Source: NIOZ-UU13 sp041862635 | Lineage (GTDB): Bacteria; Planctomycetota; Phycisphaerae; Sedimentisphaerales; Anaerobacaceae | Assembly: GCA_041862635.1 (NCBI GenBank) | Contig: JBGVTO010000416.1 | Location: 1 to 8,614, forward strand | Direction of reading: 5' to 3' | DNA: 8,614 bases | Shown here: in pieces, positions 1 to 6,628 of the stretch | How positions within the stretch are numbered: the first letter of the stretch is position 1 | How the letters are laid out: every line of letters begins with the position of its first letter | Made by a program: the position numbers and the translations under genes | The notes under the pieces: model-generated | Seen by the model: only the letters and a program-made list of their open reading frames with translations | Told to the model about the DNA's origin: nothing | Databases searched by the model: none

Positions 1-134
1 GATTAAAGCCCGTTCAAGCTCTGGTGGGTATTGACCAATCCAGTGCGGTTGTGGGACTAATTGTTATAGCGCTTGCGATAGTGGTAATGGTGGTCGGCTC
101 TTTGTTATTTCCCGACCGCAGCAAACCATCATAA
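1..134 (+). CDS. C-terminal end of a membrane protein, probably a sodium:solute symporter (partial)
   Basis: The reading frame is open from the left edge (first whole codon at 3) to TAA at 132-134, giving 43 visible residues. They contain one strongly hydrophobic segment (SAVVGLIVIALAIVMVVGSLLF) followed by a short charged tail, PDRSKPS. This is how many SSS-family sodium:solute symporters end: a last transmembrane helix with a short cytoplasmic tail. The assignment is an inference from that ending, from the small one-helix membrane protein 18 bp downstream, and from the sugar-metabolism genes that follow. No transport motif is visible in the fragment. Another multi-spanning transporter, for example of the NSS or MFS families, would be equally compatible with these residues alone. 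Confidence 0.5.
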   Translation, partial: LKPVQALVGIDQSSAVVGLIVIALAIVVMVVGSLLFPDRSKPS

Positions 135-152
135 CATAGGGAGTAAACAGAT

Positions 153-326
153 ATGAATTTTTGGATAAACTTCTGGACAATCTTTTTTATGTTGAGTCTC
201 GCCCTTTTTGCCGGCATGGCTATAGTCGTTTCTATTGGTGGTTTTTTTAACATTCGCTCACTTTTTAAAGGCCTGACAAATCGAGCTGACCAGCAGGAAG
301 AAGCCCCCCACAAAGATGACGACTAA
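153..326 (+). CDS. 57-residue single-helix membrane protein, putative symporter accessory subunit
   Basis: ATG at 153 is preceded by a good ribosome binding site, AGGGAG at 138-143, 9 nt upstream. The product has aromatic residues at the N-terminus (MNFWINFWTIFF), one hydrophobic segment over about residues 9-30, a GGFFNIRSLFKGL stretch directly after the helix, and a charged tail rich in Glu, Asp and Gln (about 44-57). Tiny one-helix proteins encoded directly downstream of sodium symporters are known, for example MetS beside MetP. From memory, the IGGF-(D/N)IR-xLF pattern after the helix recurs beside planctomycete symporters. The 18-bp gap to the upstream stop supports cotranscription. The likely job, stabilising or modulating the transporter, is inference. 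It is too short for many gene finders, but the ribosome binding site, helix and position all support a real gene. Confidence 0.7.
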   Translation: MNFWINFWTIFFMLSLALFAGMAIVVSIGGFFNIRSLFKGLTNRADQQEEAPHKDDD

Positions 327-507
327 ATCCGGTTCAAATATTGTTTAATCGATTTACTCGCTTGCTCAACAACCACATAGATATTGCTCCTTTATATGTA
401 AAGAATCCTGACATTACTTTGGCTTTTTGTTGAGCGTTACCGTTATATTGTGAAGATTTGCGAAACAGTTTTTTGAAACAGATATTAATTGTTGAATAGG
501 TTCGAAT
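327..507. promoter_or_regulatory. Upstream region of the isomerase gene, with phased inverted repeat
   Basis: No gene is seen in these 181 bp. A perfect 9-bp inverted repeat, GCTCAACAA at 364-372 and TTGTTGAGC at 427-435, has half-sites whose starts lie 63 bp apart, about six helical turns. A shorter copy, TTGTTGA, lies at 489-495, 62 bp further on and just before the isomerase start. A 7-bp direct repeat, GAAACAG, lies at 462-468 and 475-481. Promoter-like hexamers are weak; the best is TTGCGA at 458-463, then 17 bp, then GATATT at 481-486. The region could hold an operator for the isomerase gene, or the outer repeat could close a large stem-loop ending the symporter transcript. No T-run follows that stem. 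Confidence 0.35.
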
Positions 508-1344
508 ATGAAGATAAGTGCAAGCTACTGGATGTTCGAAGGTGGACTTGAAGCCAGAAAGCCAATAACCGAAGCAATGCAAGAGGCAAAAGAGCTCGGA
601 TTCGATGCCATCGAGCTTGCTATTGCCGGCAAAGGTGTTTTAACTCACCAAACCACCCAGGCCCAGTGTGAAGATATTGCGGCGGTAGGCAAAAAAATTG
701 GCATTGAAATCTCCAGCCTTGCCTCCGGCGAAAGCTGGACCTGTTCGCCTACCGCGAATGACCCTGAGCACAGGGCGAGAATTATTGAGCTCACCCAAAA
801 AGCTCTGCAAATAGCAAAATGGCTCGGCACAGATGCATATCTTTTCGTTCCAGGTGCTGTAGATGTGTTCTTTTTACCTGATGCCGAAGTGATTCCCTAC
901 GATGTCTGCTACCAAAGGGCATGTGAAGCGGTTAGGCAGATTCTTCCCAGTGCCAAGGAGACCGGCGTGGCAATATGTATTGAAAACGTTTGGAACAAAT
1001 TCTTGTTAAGCCCATTGGAGATGAGGGACTTTATCGATAGCTTCAACTCAGAAATGGTAGGTGCATACTTTGATGTTGGCAATGTTCTGCTAACGGGTTA
1101 TCCGGAACAGTGGATACGGATTCTTGGCAAGCGGATAAAACGTGTGCATGTAAAAGACTTTAAGCTTTCTGTAGGGACAGTTGAAGGCTTTGTCGATTTA
1201 TTAGAGGGTGACGTAAATTTCCAGACGGTCAAAGAAGCTCTTTTTGATATAGGCTATGACGGCTATGTTACGGCTGAACTGTTACCTTTTGAGCCGGGCA
1301 GACCTGAAAAAACAGCGCAAGCTATGAAAAAAATCTTCAAATAA
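508..1344 (+). CDS. Sugar phosphate isomerase/epimerase family TIM barrel (xylose isomerase-like)
   Basis: This 278-residue protein has the usual length and layout of the AP-endonuclease-2/xylose-isomerase-like TIM-barrel superfamily, which includes ketose 3-epimerases, hydroxypyruvate isomerase and inosose dehydratase. Visible hallmarks are an early barrel strand GFDAIEL with E36; the strand CIEN with E159; YFDVGN with D189; RVHVKD with H214; and TAELLP with E257. E159, D189, H214 and E257 match the metal-binding Glu-Asp-His-Glu set of the tagatose/psicose 3-epimerase group, with comparable spacing. GDVNF (234-238) before the last helices is also typical. There is no signal peptide, so it should be cytosolic. 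The start MKISASYWMF is the customary N-terminal strand; the ribosome binding site is weak (AGG at 498-500). It probably isomerises or epimerises a sugar, or a product of the neighbouring oxidoreductases. The substrate cannot be read from the sequence. Confidence 0.85.
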   Translation: MKISASYWMFEGGLEARKPITEAMQEAKELGFDAIELAIAGKGVLTHQTTQAQCEDIAAVGKKIGIEISSLASGESWTCSPTANDPEHRARIIELTQKALQIAKWLGTDAYLFVPGAVDVFFLPDAEVIPYDVCYQRACEAVRQILPSAKETGVAICIENVWNKFLLSPLEMRDFIDSFNSEMVGAYFDVGNVLLTGYPEQWIRILGKRIKRVHVKDFKLSVGTVEGFVDLLEGDVNFQTVKEALFDIGYDGYVTAELLPFEPGRPEKTAQAMKKIFK

Positions 1345-1479
1345 AAAGCAATGTTTGACAACGATCATTCCATATCGAGGTGACGGTAAGAAACTGGTTT
1401 GTTCAAAAAGCTTTACTACAACGGTTCTTTGGTGGGCACAGGGAACAGCTTATAGTGGGGATTGCCTTTCTCAAAACAA

Positions 1480-1706
1480 CCGGTAAGGTGAATAGAACCA
1501 TAACGGTCTTGGAGAATCTAAAAATGAGTAGAAACAAACATCTGATATTGATGACTATAGTTCAGTGGACAATCAGTCCATTCTTCGTTGGGGTGCCATC
1601 TTTTGCAATAGAGTCTGGGTACATAAACATCGGTTCGGGCCGTCCGGTTCGACTTCATTTTGTTATGAAGGATGCGAACCTTTATTCTCTGCAATTCCAG
1701 CCGTAA
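1480..1706 (+). pseudogene. Probable decayed C-terminus of a secreted glycosidase-type protein
   Basis: The 561 bp between the isomerase and the next gene hold no convincing full gene. The end of this stretch reads SGRPVRLHFVMKDANLYSLQF, then two residues and TAA at 1704-1706. From memory this closely matches the C-terminal end (GKPVRLRFVMKDADLYSxxF) of many secreted planctomycete glycosidase- or sialidase-like proteins of several hundred residues. Upstream in the same frame, TITV (about 1497-1508) lies 47 codons before GRPVRL, near the spacing I recall for the SIRV strand. Between them, DIDDY and SILRW, which also resemble the family, lie in another frame (about 1547-1591), suggesting compensating indels. 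Alternatively, ATG at 1524, with GGAG at 1511-1514, opens a 60-residue product whose first 28 residues resemble a signal peptide ending PSFA. That reading would be either a small secreted protein or a signal peptide joined to the C-terminus by deletion. Nothing recognisable was found at 1345-1479. Confidence 0.45.
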
Positions 1707-1905
1707 GTGAAAGATTAAAAAGATTAAGATATCCCATCGTTAGTGATAAATACATACAGAACAGACTGGAAGTGGGTGGCTAATTCAAGTATTATGACTA
1801 TTCAAAAGCCACTTAGCAGGGTTAAATTTTGGTTGGTTGGTGAACCGCGCCTGTCGAAGACGGGACGGGGTGAATAGTGGTTTTCATTTTTCGAGGGCTA
1901 ATGAT
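1707..1905. other. Intergenic spacer before the Tat-type oxidoreductase
   Basis: No gene, strong hairpin or convincing promoter is visible in these 199 bp. The frame of the downstream oxidoreductase is open back to a GTG at 1837. That extension (NRACRRRDGVNSG and so on) is not signal-like and would bury the Tat motif, so it is treated as untranslated. The only clear signal is the ribosome binding site GAGGG at 1893-1897, which serves ATG 1906. Confidence 0.5.
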
Positions 1906-3279
1906 ATGAAGAATCAGAAAGAGAATAACCGAAAGCAAAGAGGCGGAATCACCCGCCGAGATTTCATAAGCGGTTCCGCAGCGGCTGCTACGTCACTTAC
2001 AATTGTCCCCCGATATGTGTTAGGAGGTTCGGGCAATGTACCTCCGAGCGAAAAGCTCAATATAGCCGGCATCGGAGTAGGGGGACAGGGGAGATGGGAC
2101 CTGGACAACGTGAGCAGCGAGAACGTTGTAGCATTATGTGATGTGGATTGGGCGCGAGCAGCGGACACTTTCAAACAATATCCGAAAGCAAAAAGGTATC
2201 GTGATTTTCGAAAGATGTTAGAAAAGGAAAAAAACATCGATGCGGTGGTAGTTGCCACGCCCGACCATACGCATGCTGTTGCCACAATGGCTGCCATCAA
2301 AATGGGAAAGCACGTCTATTGCGAAAAGCCTCTGACTCGAACGGTATATGAGGCGCGAGCGATAGCTGAAGCTGCCCGCGAAGCCGGAGTCGCGACTCAG
2401 ATGGGAAACCAGGGCATGGCATTCGAGGGAAACCGCCTTATCAACGAATGGATTTGGGATGGAGCAATCGGCCCTGTACGTGAGGTACACGCCTGGTCCG
2501 ACCGGCCAACACATAATGGACAACTATTCTGGGCCCAGGGAGTTGAACGGCCTGAAGATACGCCGCCTGTTCCTTCGACCCTAAATTGGGACTTGTGGCT
2601 GGGTCCTGCTCCCTACAGACCTTATCACCCAGCCTATGTACCATTCAAATGGCGTGGGTGGTGGGATTTTGGGTCGGGAGGATTAGGGGACATGGGCATC
2701 CACAATTTGGCGCCGGTTTTCTCCGCATTGAAACTCGGAGCTCCCACCAGCGTGCATTCCAGTTCGACCCTGGTTTATAAGGAGACTTTACCTCTGGCTT
2801 CGACGGTCCACTATGAGTTCCCGGCCCGTGAGGACATGCCGGCGGTAAAGCTGCACTGGTACGACGGTGGGATTATACCTGCTCGTCCTGAGGAGTTGGA
2901 AGATACAAGAGAGCTGTCGCGTGAGGATGGCCTTATTTTCGTAGGGGACAAAGGTAAGATGTATGTTGAAGGCTGGGGTGGTAACAGCCCCCGGTTGATA
3001 CCCGAAGCAAAAATGAAGGCCTACAAACGACCGCCGAAGACACTTCCCCGCTCAATCGGCCATCACAAAGAGTGGATAGAGGCCTGCAAACGCGGCACTC
3101 CAACGCGCTCCAATTTTGATTTTGCCGGGCCTCTGACGGAAGCGGTTTTGCTGGGAACCGTCTCGGTCCGGATGGGCGGAAAGAGATTGACCTGGGACAG
3201 CCAAAACTTTAAGATTACAAACCTGCCAGATGCAAATAAGTATCTGCATTATGAATATCGCCAGGGATGGACATTGTAG
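1906..3279 (+). CDS. Tat-exported Gfo/Idh/MocA family oxidoreductase
   Basis: This 457-residue NAD(P)-dependent oxidoreductase starts at ATG 1906, with GAGGG 8 nt upstream. It opens with a twin-arginine signal: TRRDFI (16-21), then an Ala-rich hydrophobic stretch and VPRYVLGGSG. It should therefore fold with cofactor in the cytoplasm and be exported. The Rossmann domain follows: GIGVGGQG (55-62), an acidic strand end LCDVDW (78-82), VVVATPDHTHA (114-124) and the family's CEKPLT motif with K141. The C-terminal substrate domain has WDLWLGPAP (228-236) and GDMGIHN (261-267) with D262 and H266, the usual catalytic and substrate residues. Length and layout fit the large planctomycete secreted branch. 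It probably oxidises or reduces a sugar, sugar acid or inositol-like compound in the periplasm. It is followed 62 bp later by a second family member without a signal. Confidence 0.9.
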   Translation: MKNQKENNRKQRGGITRRDFISGSAAAATSLTIVPRYVLGGSGNVPPSEKLNIAGIGVGGQGRWDLDNVSSENVVALCDVDWARAADTFKQYPKAKRYRDFRKMLEKEKNIDAVVVATPDHTHAVATMAAIKMGKHVYCEKPLTRTVYEARAIAEAAREAGVATQMGNQGMAFEGNRLINEWIWDGAIGPVREVHAWSDRPTHNGQLFWAQGVERPEDTPPVPSTLNWDLWLGPAPYRPYHPAYVPFKWRGWWDFGSGGLGDMGIHNLAPVFSALKLGAPTSVHSSSTLVYKETLPLASTVHYEFPAREDMPAVKLHWYDGGIIPARPEELEDTRELSREDGLIFVGDKGKMYVEGWGGNSPRLIPEAKMKAYKRPPKTLPRSIGHHKEWIEACKRGTPTRSNFDFAGPLTEAVLLGTVSVRMGGKRLTWDSQNFKITNLPDANKYLHYEYRQGWTL

Positions 3280-3341
3280 GGACATGGAAGTCTAATTTTG
3301 CTACGAAGTAAAGATTAGGACAATATGGAGGTAGAATTATT

Positions 3342-4439
3342 ATGCCGGGCAAAGGAAGAGTTAAAGTCGGGATTATTGGCTCGCAGTTTGAAGCGGAAAT
3401 TCACGCCGAATCATTTCGGATTATGCCTGATGAGGCGGAAGTAGTGGCAATTGCTTCCCCTACACCGGGAAACGCAAAAAAGCTGGCGGACAGGTACGGC
3501 ATTGCCCGCGTCTTTACCGACTACAAGCAGATGCTCGCAGAGAAAGATATAGAGATGGTCACGATTGCGGCACCGAACTATTTACACGCACAGATGACCA
3601 TTGATATTGCCAATGCCGGCAAGCATGTGGTTTGTGAAAAGCCCCTCTGCATGATCCTGGAAGAGGCGGATATGATGATTGAAACGTGCAAGCGCAAAGG
3701 CGTCTTACTGATGTATGCGGAGGAGCTGTTTTTCACACCAAAGTATGTCAAGGCCAAGGAAATGGCCGACCAGGGTGCGTTTGGTAAGGTTTATATGGTG
3801 AAACAGGCGGAAAAGCACTTCGGCCCGCACGCCCCATGGTTTTGGGATGTTGAAAAGTCGGGGGGAGGAGTTTTTATGGATATGGGCTGTCATGGGATTG
3901 CCTTTTGCTATTGGTTTCTGGGCCGGCCGAAGATTAAGACGGTATATTGTCAGATGGCAACGCACGTTCACAGTGACAAGACAAAAGGTGAAGATAATTC
4001 TATTTGTATTCTCGAGTTTGCCAACGGCGCGGTAGGACTGATTGAAGACAGTTGGGCACGGAGGGGCGGTATGGAGGACCGTATAGAGGTGTACGGAGAA
4101 GGCGGAGTTACTTATGCCGATTTGCATATGGGTAATGCCTTGCCTACCTACAGCGAATATGGCTACGGCTATGCGGTAGAGAAGGCGCCTACAACCAAAG
4201 GATGGACATATCCGGTCTTCGAAGAGCTGTGGAACTACGGCTTCCCGCAGGAAATGCATCATTTCGCTCGGTGTGTACGCGGCAAGGACGAGCCCCAGGC
4301 GACCGGCGAGGATGGCCGCCTGGTACAGGAAGTTCTTTATGCAGGGTACAAGTCGGCTTCAACAGGCAGCAAGGTTCAATTGCCGTTTCGAGCTGACGGC
4401 ATTAAAAAACCGATCGAACTGTGGTTGAAAGGTCAGTAA
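3342..4439 (+). CDS. Cytosolic Gfo/Idh/MocA family oxidoreductase
   Basis: This 365-residue protein starts at ATG 3342 behind a strong ribosome binding site, GGAGGT at 3327-3332, 9 nt upstream. Residues 7-14 (VKVGIIGS) begin the Rossmann fold. IAAPNYLHA (75-83) and VVCEKPL (96-102) with K100 form the NAD(P)/catalytic region. The substrate domain has GGGVFMDMGCHGI (174-186) with D180 and H184, and a C-terminal PQEMHHFARCVRG stretch typical of the family. There is no Tat or Sec signal, so it should act in the cytoplasm, unlike its upstream relative. The 62-bp gap and shared strand suggest one transcript with the Tat-type gene. The two are clearly diverged: one has 457 residues and the WLGPAP core, this one has 365 and lacks it. 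It is therefore not a recent duplicate. It probably acts on a later intermediate of the same pathway; the substrate is unknown. Confidence 0.9.
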   Translation: MPGKGRVKVGIIGSQFEAEIHAESFRIMPDEAEVVAIASPTPGNAKKLADRYGIARVFTDYKQMLAEKDIEMVTIAAPNYLHAQMTIDIANAGKHVVCEKPLCMILEEADMMIETCKRKGVLLMYAEELFFTPKYVKAKEMADQGAFGKVYMVKQAEKHFGPHAPWFWDVEKSGGGVFMDMGCHGIAFCYWFLGRPKIKTVYCQMATHVHSDKTKGEDNSICILEFANGAVGLIEDSWARRGGMEDRIEVYGEGGVTYADLHMGNALPTYSEYGYGYAVEKAPTTKGWTYPVFEELWNYGFPQEMHHFARCVRGKDEPQATGEDGRLVQEVLYAGYKSASTGSKVQLPFRADGIKKPIELWLKGQ

Positions 4440-4580
4440 TACAGTCCGCCCCAGGCGGATTGAATAATCCTGTCTGCAAAACGACAGATTAGGACATGCT
4501 GAGTAGTGAGTATTCAGCTCACCAATTAACCACTTACCATTCAAGCAGAATTTACCTGCTCACAGTGGAGAAAAGCAGTC
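4440..4580. terminator. Convergent intergenic region with clustered hairpins
   Basis: Several stem-loops lie between the convergent stop codons. At 4442-4462, two bases after the plus-strand stop, is a 9-bp stem with a CCA loop (core TCCGCC/GGCGGA, one G-T pair). At 4466-4490, CTGTC/GACAG extends by AAT/ATT past one bulged C. At 4504-4524, TAGTGAG pairs with CTCACCA (one G-T pair) around a 7-nt loop. This overlaps the alternative stem GCTGA/TCAGC (4498-4502 and 4514-4518), so the two cannot form together as simple hairpins. AGCAG/CTGCT lies at 4544-4560. None is followed by a clear T-run on either strand. Bidirectional transcription stop or transcript-end protection is therefore the likely role, but it is not proven. 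Confidence 0.4.
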
Positions 4581-6434
4581 TCATTCATTGTCCGGTTTGA
4601 GCTTTTTAATGAAAAAGTCCGCAATAGAGCGATAGGTTGTTTGGGCACCCGGGTATTTCAAATCCGCCTCTACGCCCAGCTCATCCATTTTCTCCTTGAG
4701 CTTGATACCGAATGTCACGTGATGGACTTTCCAGCCTTGTACCTTGCTCGGATCGGTTGGTATCGGAGCGTCCGGCTTCATACCATAACTCATGAAGATG
4801 GGCGGGTCATCAGAGGTAACAAGGGACAGGGCTGAAATATCCCTGGTGACTTTCTGAAGCTCTTCATCCGTAATGTCGCCGAACACTTCGGCTCGAATGC
4901 GATGTGGTTCGTCATAGCTTGGAATCCAACGCATCCACCACTCAAAATCCATGGTGGTCTGGCCGCCGTTAGTCGCCACGCAGGTAAGCCGTGAGGACTC
5001 GCGCTCCACCGGATCACGACTCGATGGCTCAGCCATTTCATCGTGAAAAGCCAGCCACATACATATCTGAGCACCCGCCGAACCGCCGAACGCACCAATC
5101 CGCTCCTTGTCGATGTTCCATTGACTTGCTTTGGAGCGAATAAACTGAAGCGCCCGCAGCGAATCGTGGTGTGCCGCCGGCAAAGGCTTATCCGAGACAA
5201 ACCGGTATTCCACCGCCGCGACCGAGATTCCAGCATCCAGCAGCTCGTTCAGAGTACCGGCATTCAAATTCCTCTTGCTGCCTCCTCGAAAACCCCCTCC
5301 ATGAATAAACACCGCTACCGGCGTAGGTTTGTTGGATTCGGCCTGGTAGAAATCCAATACGTTACGCTCATGAGTTCCATATTTGACATCTGCATGGGTT
5401 GGCGGCCTCAATTGAGGTCTCTTTCTCACTCCCCTCTGACTTCTGATGTCGGCTTTTGGTTTTTGTGTCTTCACATTCCTATCGAAGAAGTCAGCCACTA
5501 TTTCAAAGAGCTTCTCGGAACTCTCTTCGCCGCCGCGCAGCCCATGTCCTCCGCCTTTGACAACATAGAGTGTAGCTTCAACGCCCGCTTTCTTCAGAGC
5601 ATCATACAGCAGCTCACTTTGATGGAGAGGCACGGACATATCTTTGTCACCGTGCATGATAAGAAAGGGTGGGTCATCCTTTGTCACGTACGTGATTGGA
5701 TTGGCTTTTCTTGCTATTGCTCGGTACGGTTCATCCTGAATTGGCCCTCCAACCAACAGTGACTCGGGCGAATCAGGTGCATCGTGAATCAAGCGGCTGC
5801 CTTCGAGCGAATGCTTGTCCATCTGCAGGAAATCCGTCGGGCCGAACCAGTCACATACCGCCTGCACTCGGCTCGAGTATTCGGCGTTTGCCTTAGTGTC
5901 GAATTCTCTTACATCGCCCGCTGTACCAAGGAATGCAACCAGATGCCCACCGGCCGAACTACCCCAAGCGCCTATCCGGTCGGGGTCGAGACTGTACTTG
6001 GCCGCGTTTGCCCTCACCCAGCGTACTGCCGCCTTGCAGTCTTCGACCTGGGCGGGGAAAATAGCTTCGCCGCTAAGGCGGTAACCAACATCCACTACTG
6101 CATAACCTCTATTGAGCATTGGACGGGCCCGGCCGGCAGAGCCCTTGCTGCCGCTCCGCCAACCTCCGCCATGTACCCAGACTATCACAGGTAAAGGGGC
6201 TGGACCTTTTGGAGGCAAATAGAGATCAAGAAGCAGTTTTCTGTCCCCAACTCGGGCATAGACGATGTCACGCTCTACCTTTGTGCCGGCCGGAATCTGC
6301 ACCTGCCGGGAGCGCTCAGGCTGCTGATTAGTTTTTTGATTCGGCTGCCGGGACTTTGCCGCGTATATGGTATTCAAAGTGACAGCCATAATTACCATTG
6401 TAAACGCTACAAGCAGCATCCATTTAGCTTTCAT
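4581..6434 (-). CDS. Secreted double-domain alpha/beta-hydrolase (esterase/BD-FAE-like), second domain probably inactive
   Basis: This 617-residue protein starts at the minus-strand ATG (6434-6432), with GGAGGT (6447-6442) 7 nt upstream. Residues 1-25 form a Sec signal peptide, with probable cleavage after IYA. A linker rich in Gln, Pro and basic residues leads to two tandem alpha/beta-hydrolase domains of the carboxylesterase/Aes and BD-FAE kind. Domain 1 (about 50-320) has the oxyanion motif HGGG (88-91), nucleophile motif GSSAG with S160, HGDKD with D265 and GGGHG with H297, so it should be active. Domain 2 (about 340-612) has HGGG (378-381) and GGSAG with S452. A probable acid lies at D555 (YGMKPDAPIP), but at the expected histidine it reads YPGAQTTY, with Gln598. 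Fused pairs of this kind are far longer than the usual 280-330 residues for one domain. A role in removing ester groups from polysaccharide is inferred from family and context. It runs against the oxidoreductase genes. Confidence 0.85.
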   Translation of the reverse strand: MKAKWMLLVAFTMVIMAVTLNTIYAAKSRQPNQKTNQQPERSRQVQIPAGTKVERDIVYARVGDRKLLLDLYLPPKGPAPLPVIVWVHGGGWRSGSKGSAGRARPMLNRGYAVVDVGYRLSGEAIFPAQVEDCKAAVRWVRANAAKYSLDPDRIGAWGSSAGGHLVAFLGTAGDVREFDTKANAEYSSRVQAVCDWFGPTDFLQMDKHSLEGSRLIHDAPDSPESLLVGGPIQDEPYRAIARKANPITYVTKDDPPFLIMHGDKDMSVPLHQSELLYDALKKAGVEATLYVVKGGGHGLRGGEESSEKLFEIVADFFDRNVKTQKPKADIRSQRGVRKRPQLRPPTHADVKYGTHERNVLDFYQAESNKPTPVAVFIHGGGFRGGSKRNLNAGTLNELLDAGISVAAVEYRFVSDKPLPAAHHDSLRALQFIRSKASQWNIDKERIGAFGGSAGAQICMWLAFHDEMAEPSSRDPVERESSRLTCVATNGGQTTMDFEWWMRWIPSYDEPHRIRAEVFGDITDEELQKVTRDISALSLVTSDDPPIFMSYGMKPDAPIPTDPSKVQGWKVHHVTFGIKLKEKMDELGVEADLKYPGAQTTYRSIADFFIKKLKPDNE

Positions 6435-6504
6435 AGTATTTACCTCCGATTTTAGTTTGACTTTATCCTAAGTTTTCTCGTTCCTCCTTGCTCCTTCGGT
6501 CGGT

Positions 6505-6533
6505 TTATGAATATTATGTCCTGAAATTCATAA
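6505..6533. repeat. 8-bp inverted repeat, candidate operator or leader hairpin
   Basis: TTATGAAT at 6505-6512 and ATTCATAA at 6526-6533 are perfect reverse complements separated by 13 bp. Half-site starts are 21 bp apart, two helical turns, which suits a dimeric DNA-binding protein. The site lies in the presumed leader of the minus-strand hydrolase transcript and its right arm covers a possible plus-strand -35 hexamer (TTCATA, 6527-6532). It could instead fold as an RNA hairpin in the leader. Confidence 0.4.
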
Positions 6534-6555
6534 GCTCACTGGTTGAGATTATAAT
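6527..6555 (+). promoter_or_regulatory. Weak sigma70-like promoter facing the lactonase gene
   Basis: TTCATA at 6527-6532 (4 of 6 matches to the -35 consensus), a 17-bp spacer, and a perfect TATAAT at 6550-6555. It would give a leader of about 250 nt before the lactonase gene. It overlaps the minus-strand -10 and is a poorer candidate than the pair at 6743-6772. Confidence 0.2.
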
Positions 6556-6576
6556 ATATTGTTTAGGAGAAATCAA
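6548..6576 (-). promoter_or_regulatory. Sigma70-like promoter for the double hydrolase gene
   Basis: Read on the minus strand, TTGATT (6576-6571) is followed by a 17-bp spacer and a perfect TATAAT (6553-6548). Transcription would begin near 6541, leaving a leader of about 107 nt before the ATG at 6434. Hexamers and spacing are good for a housekeeping promoter, but AT-rich intergenic DNA yields such matches by chance, and consensus use in this lineage is not established from this window. Confidence 0.4.
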
Positions 6577-6628
6577 CTGCCCGTTTGGCTCTTTTCAACA
6601 TCTAACAGATACCCGGTGCCATTCAGCT

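Noticed and set aside
1380..1523. GTG start at 1380 extending the frame that ends at 1706
   Set aside because: No ribosome site precedes it and the added residues look like no known protein; if anything in this frame is translated, ATG 1524 with GGAG upstream is the better start.
1565..1783. 72-codon plus-strand open frame
   Set aside because: It overlaps the relic in another frame and has no ribosome site; only its early part (DIDDY, SILRW region) is of interest, as a frameshifted piece of the relic.
1837..1905. Longer N-terminus for the Tat-type oxidoreductase
   Set aside because: It would place 23 charged residues before the Tat signal, and the ribosome site GAGGG fits ATG 1906 instead.
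3705..4262. 185-codon open frame on the minus strand
   Set aside because: It lies wholly antisense to the well-supported cytosolic oxidoreductase, resembles no family I know and has no ribosome site; it is a shadow of biased codons.
4442..4462. Stem-loop as a classical terminator of the oxidoreductase operon
   Set aside because: The stem is good, but ATTGAATAATCC follows rather than a T-run, so it was grouped with the other hairpins instead of being called a proven terminator.
5043..5762. 239-codon plus-strand open frame inside the double hydrolase gene
   Set aside because: It is antisense to a gene with clear catalytic motifs across the same bases; the product looks random and lacks a ribosome site.
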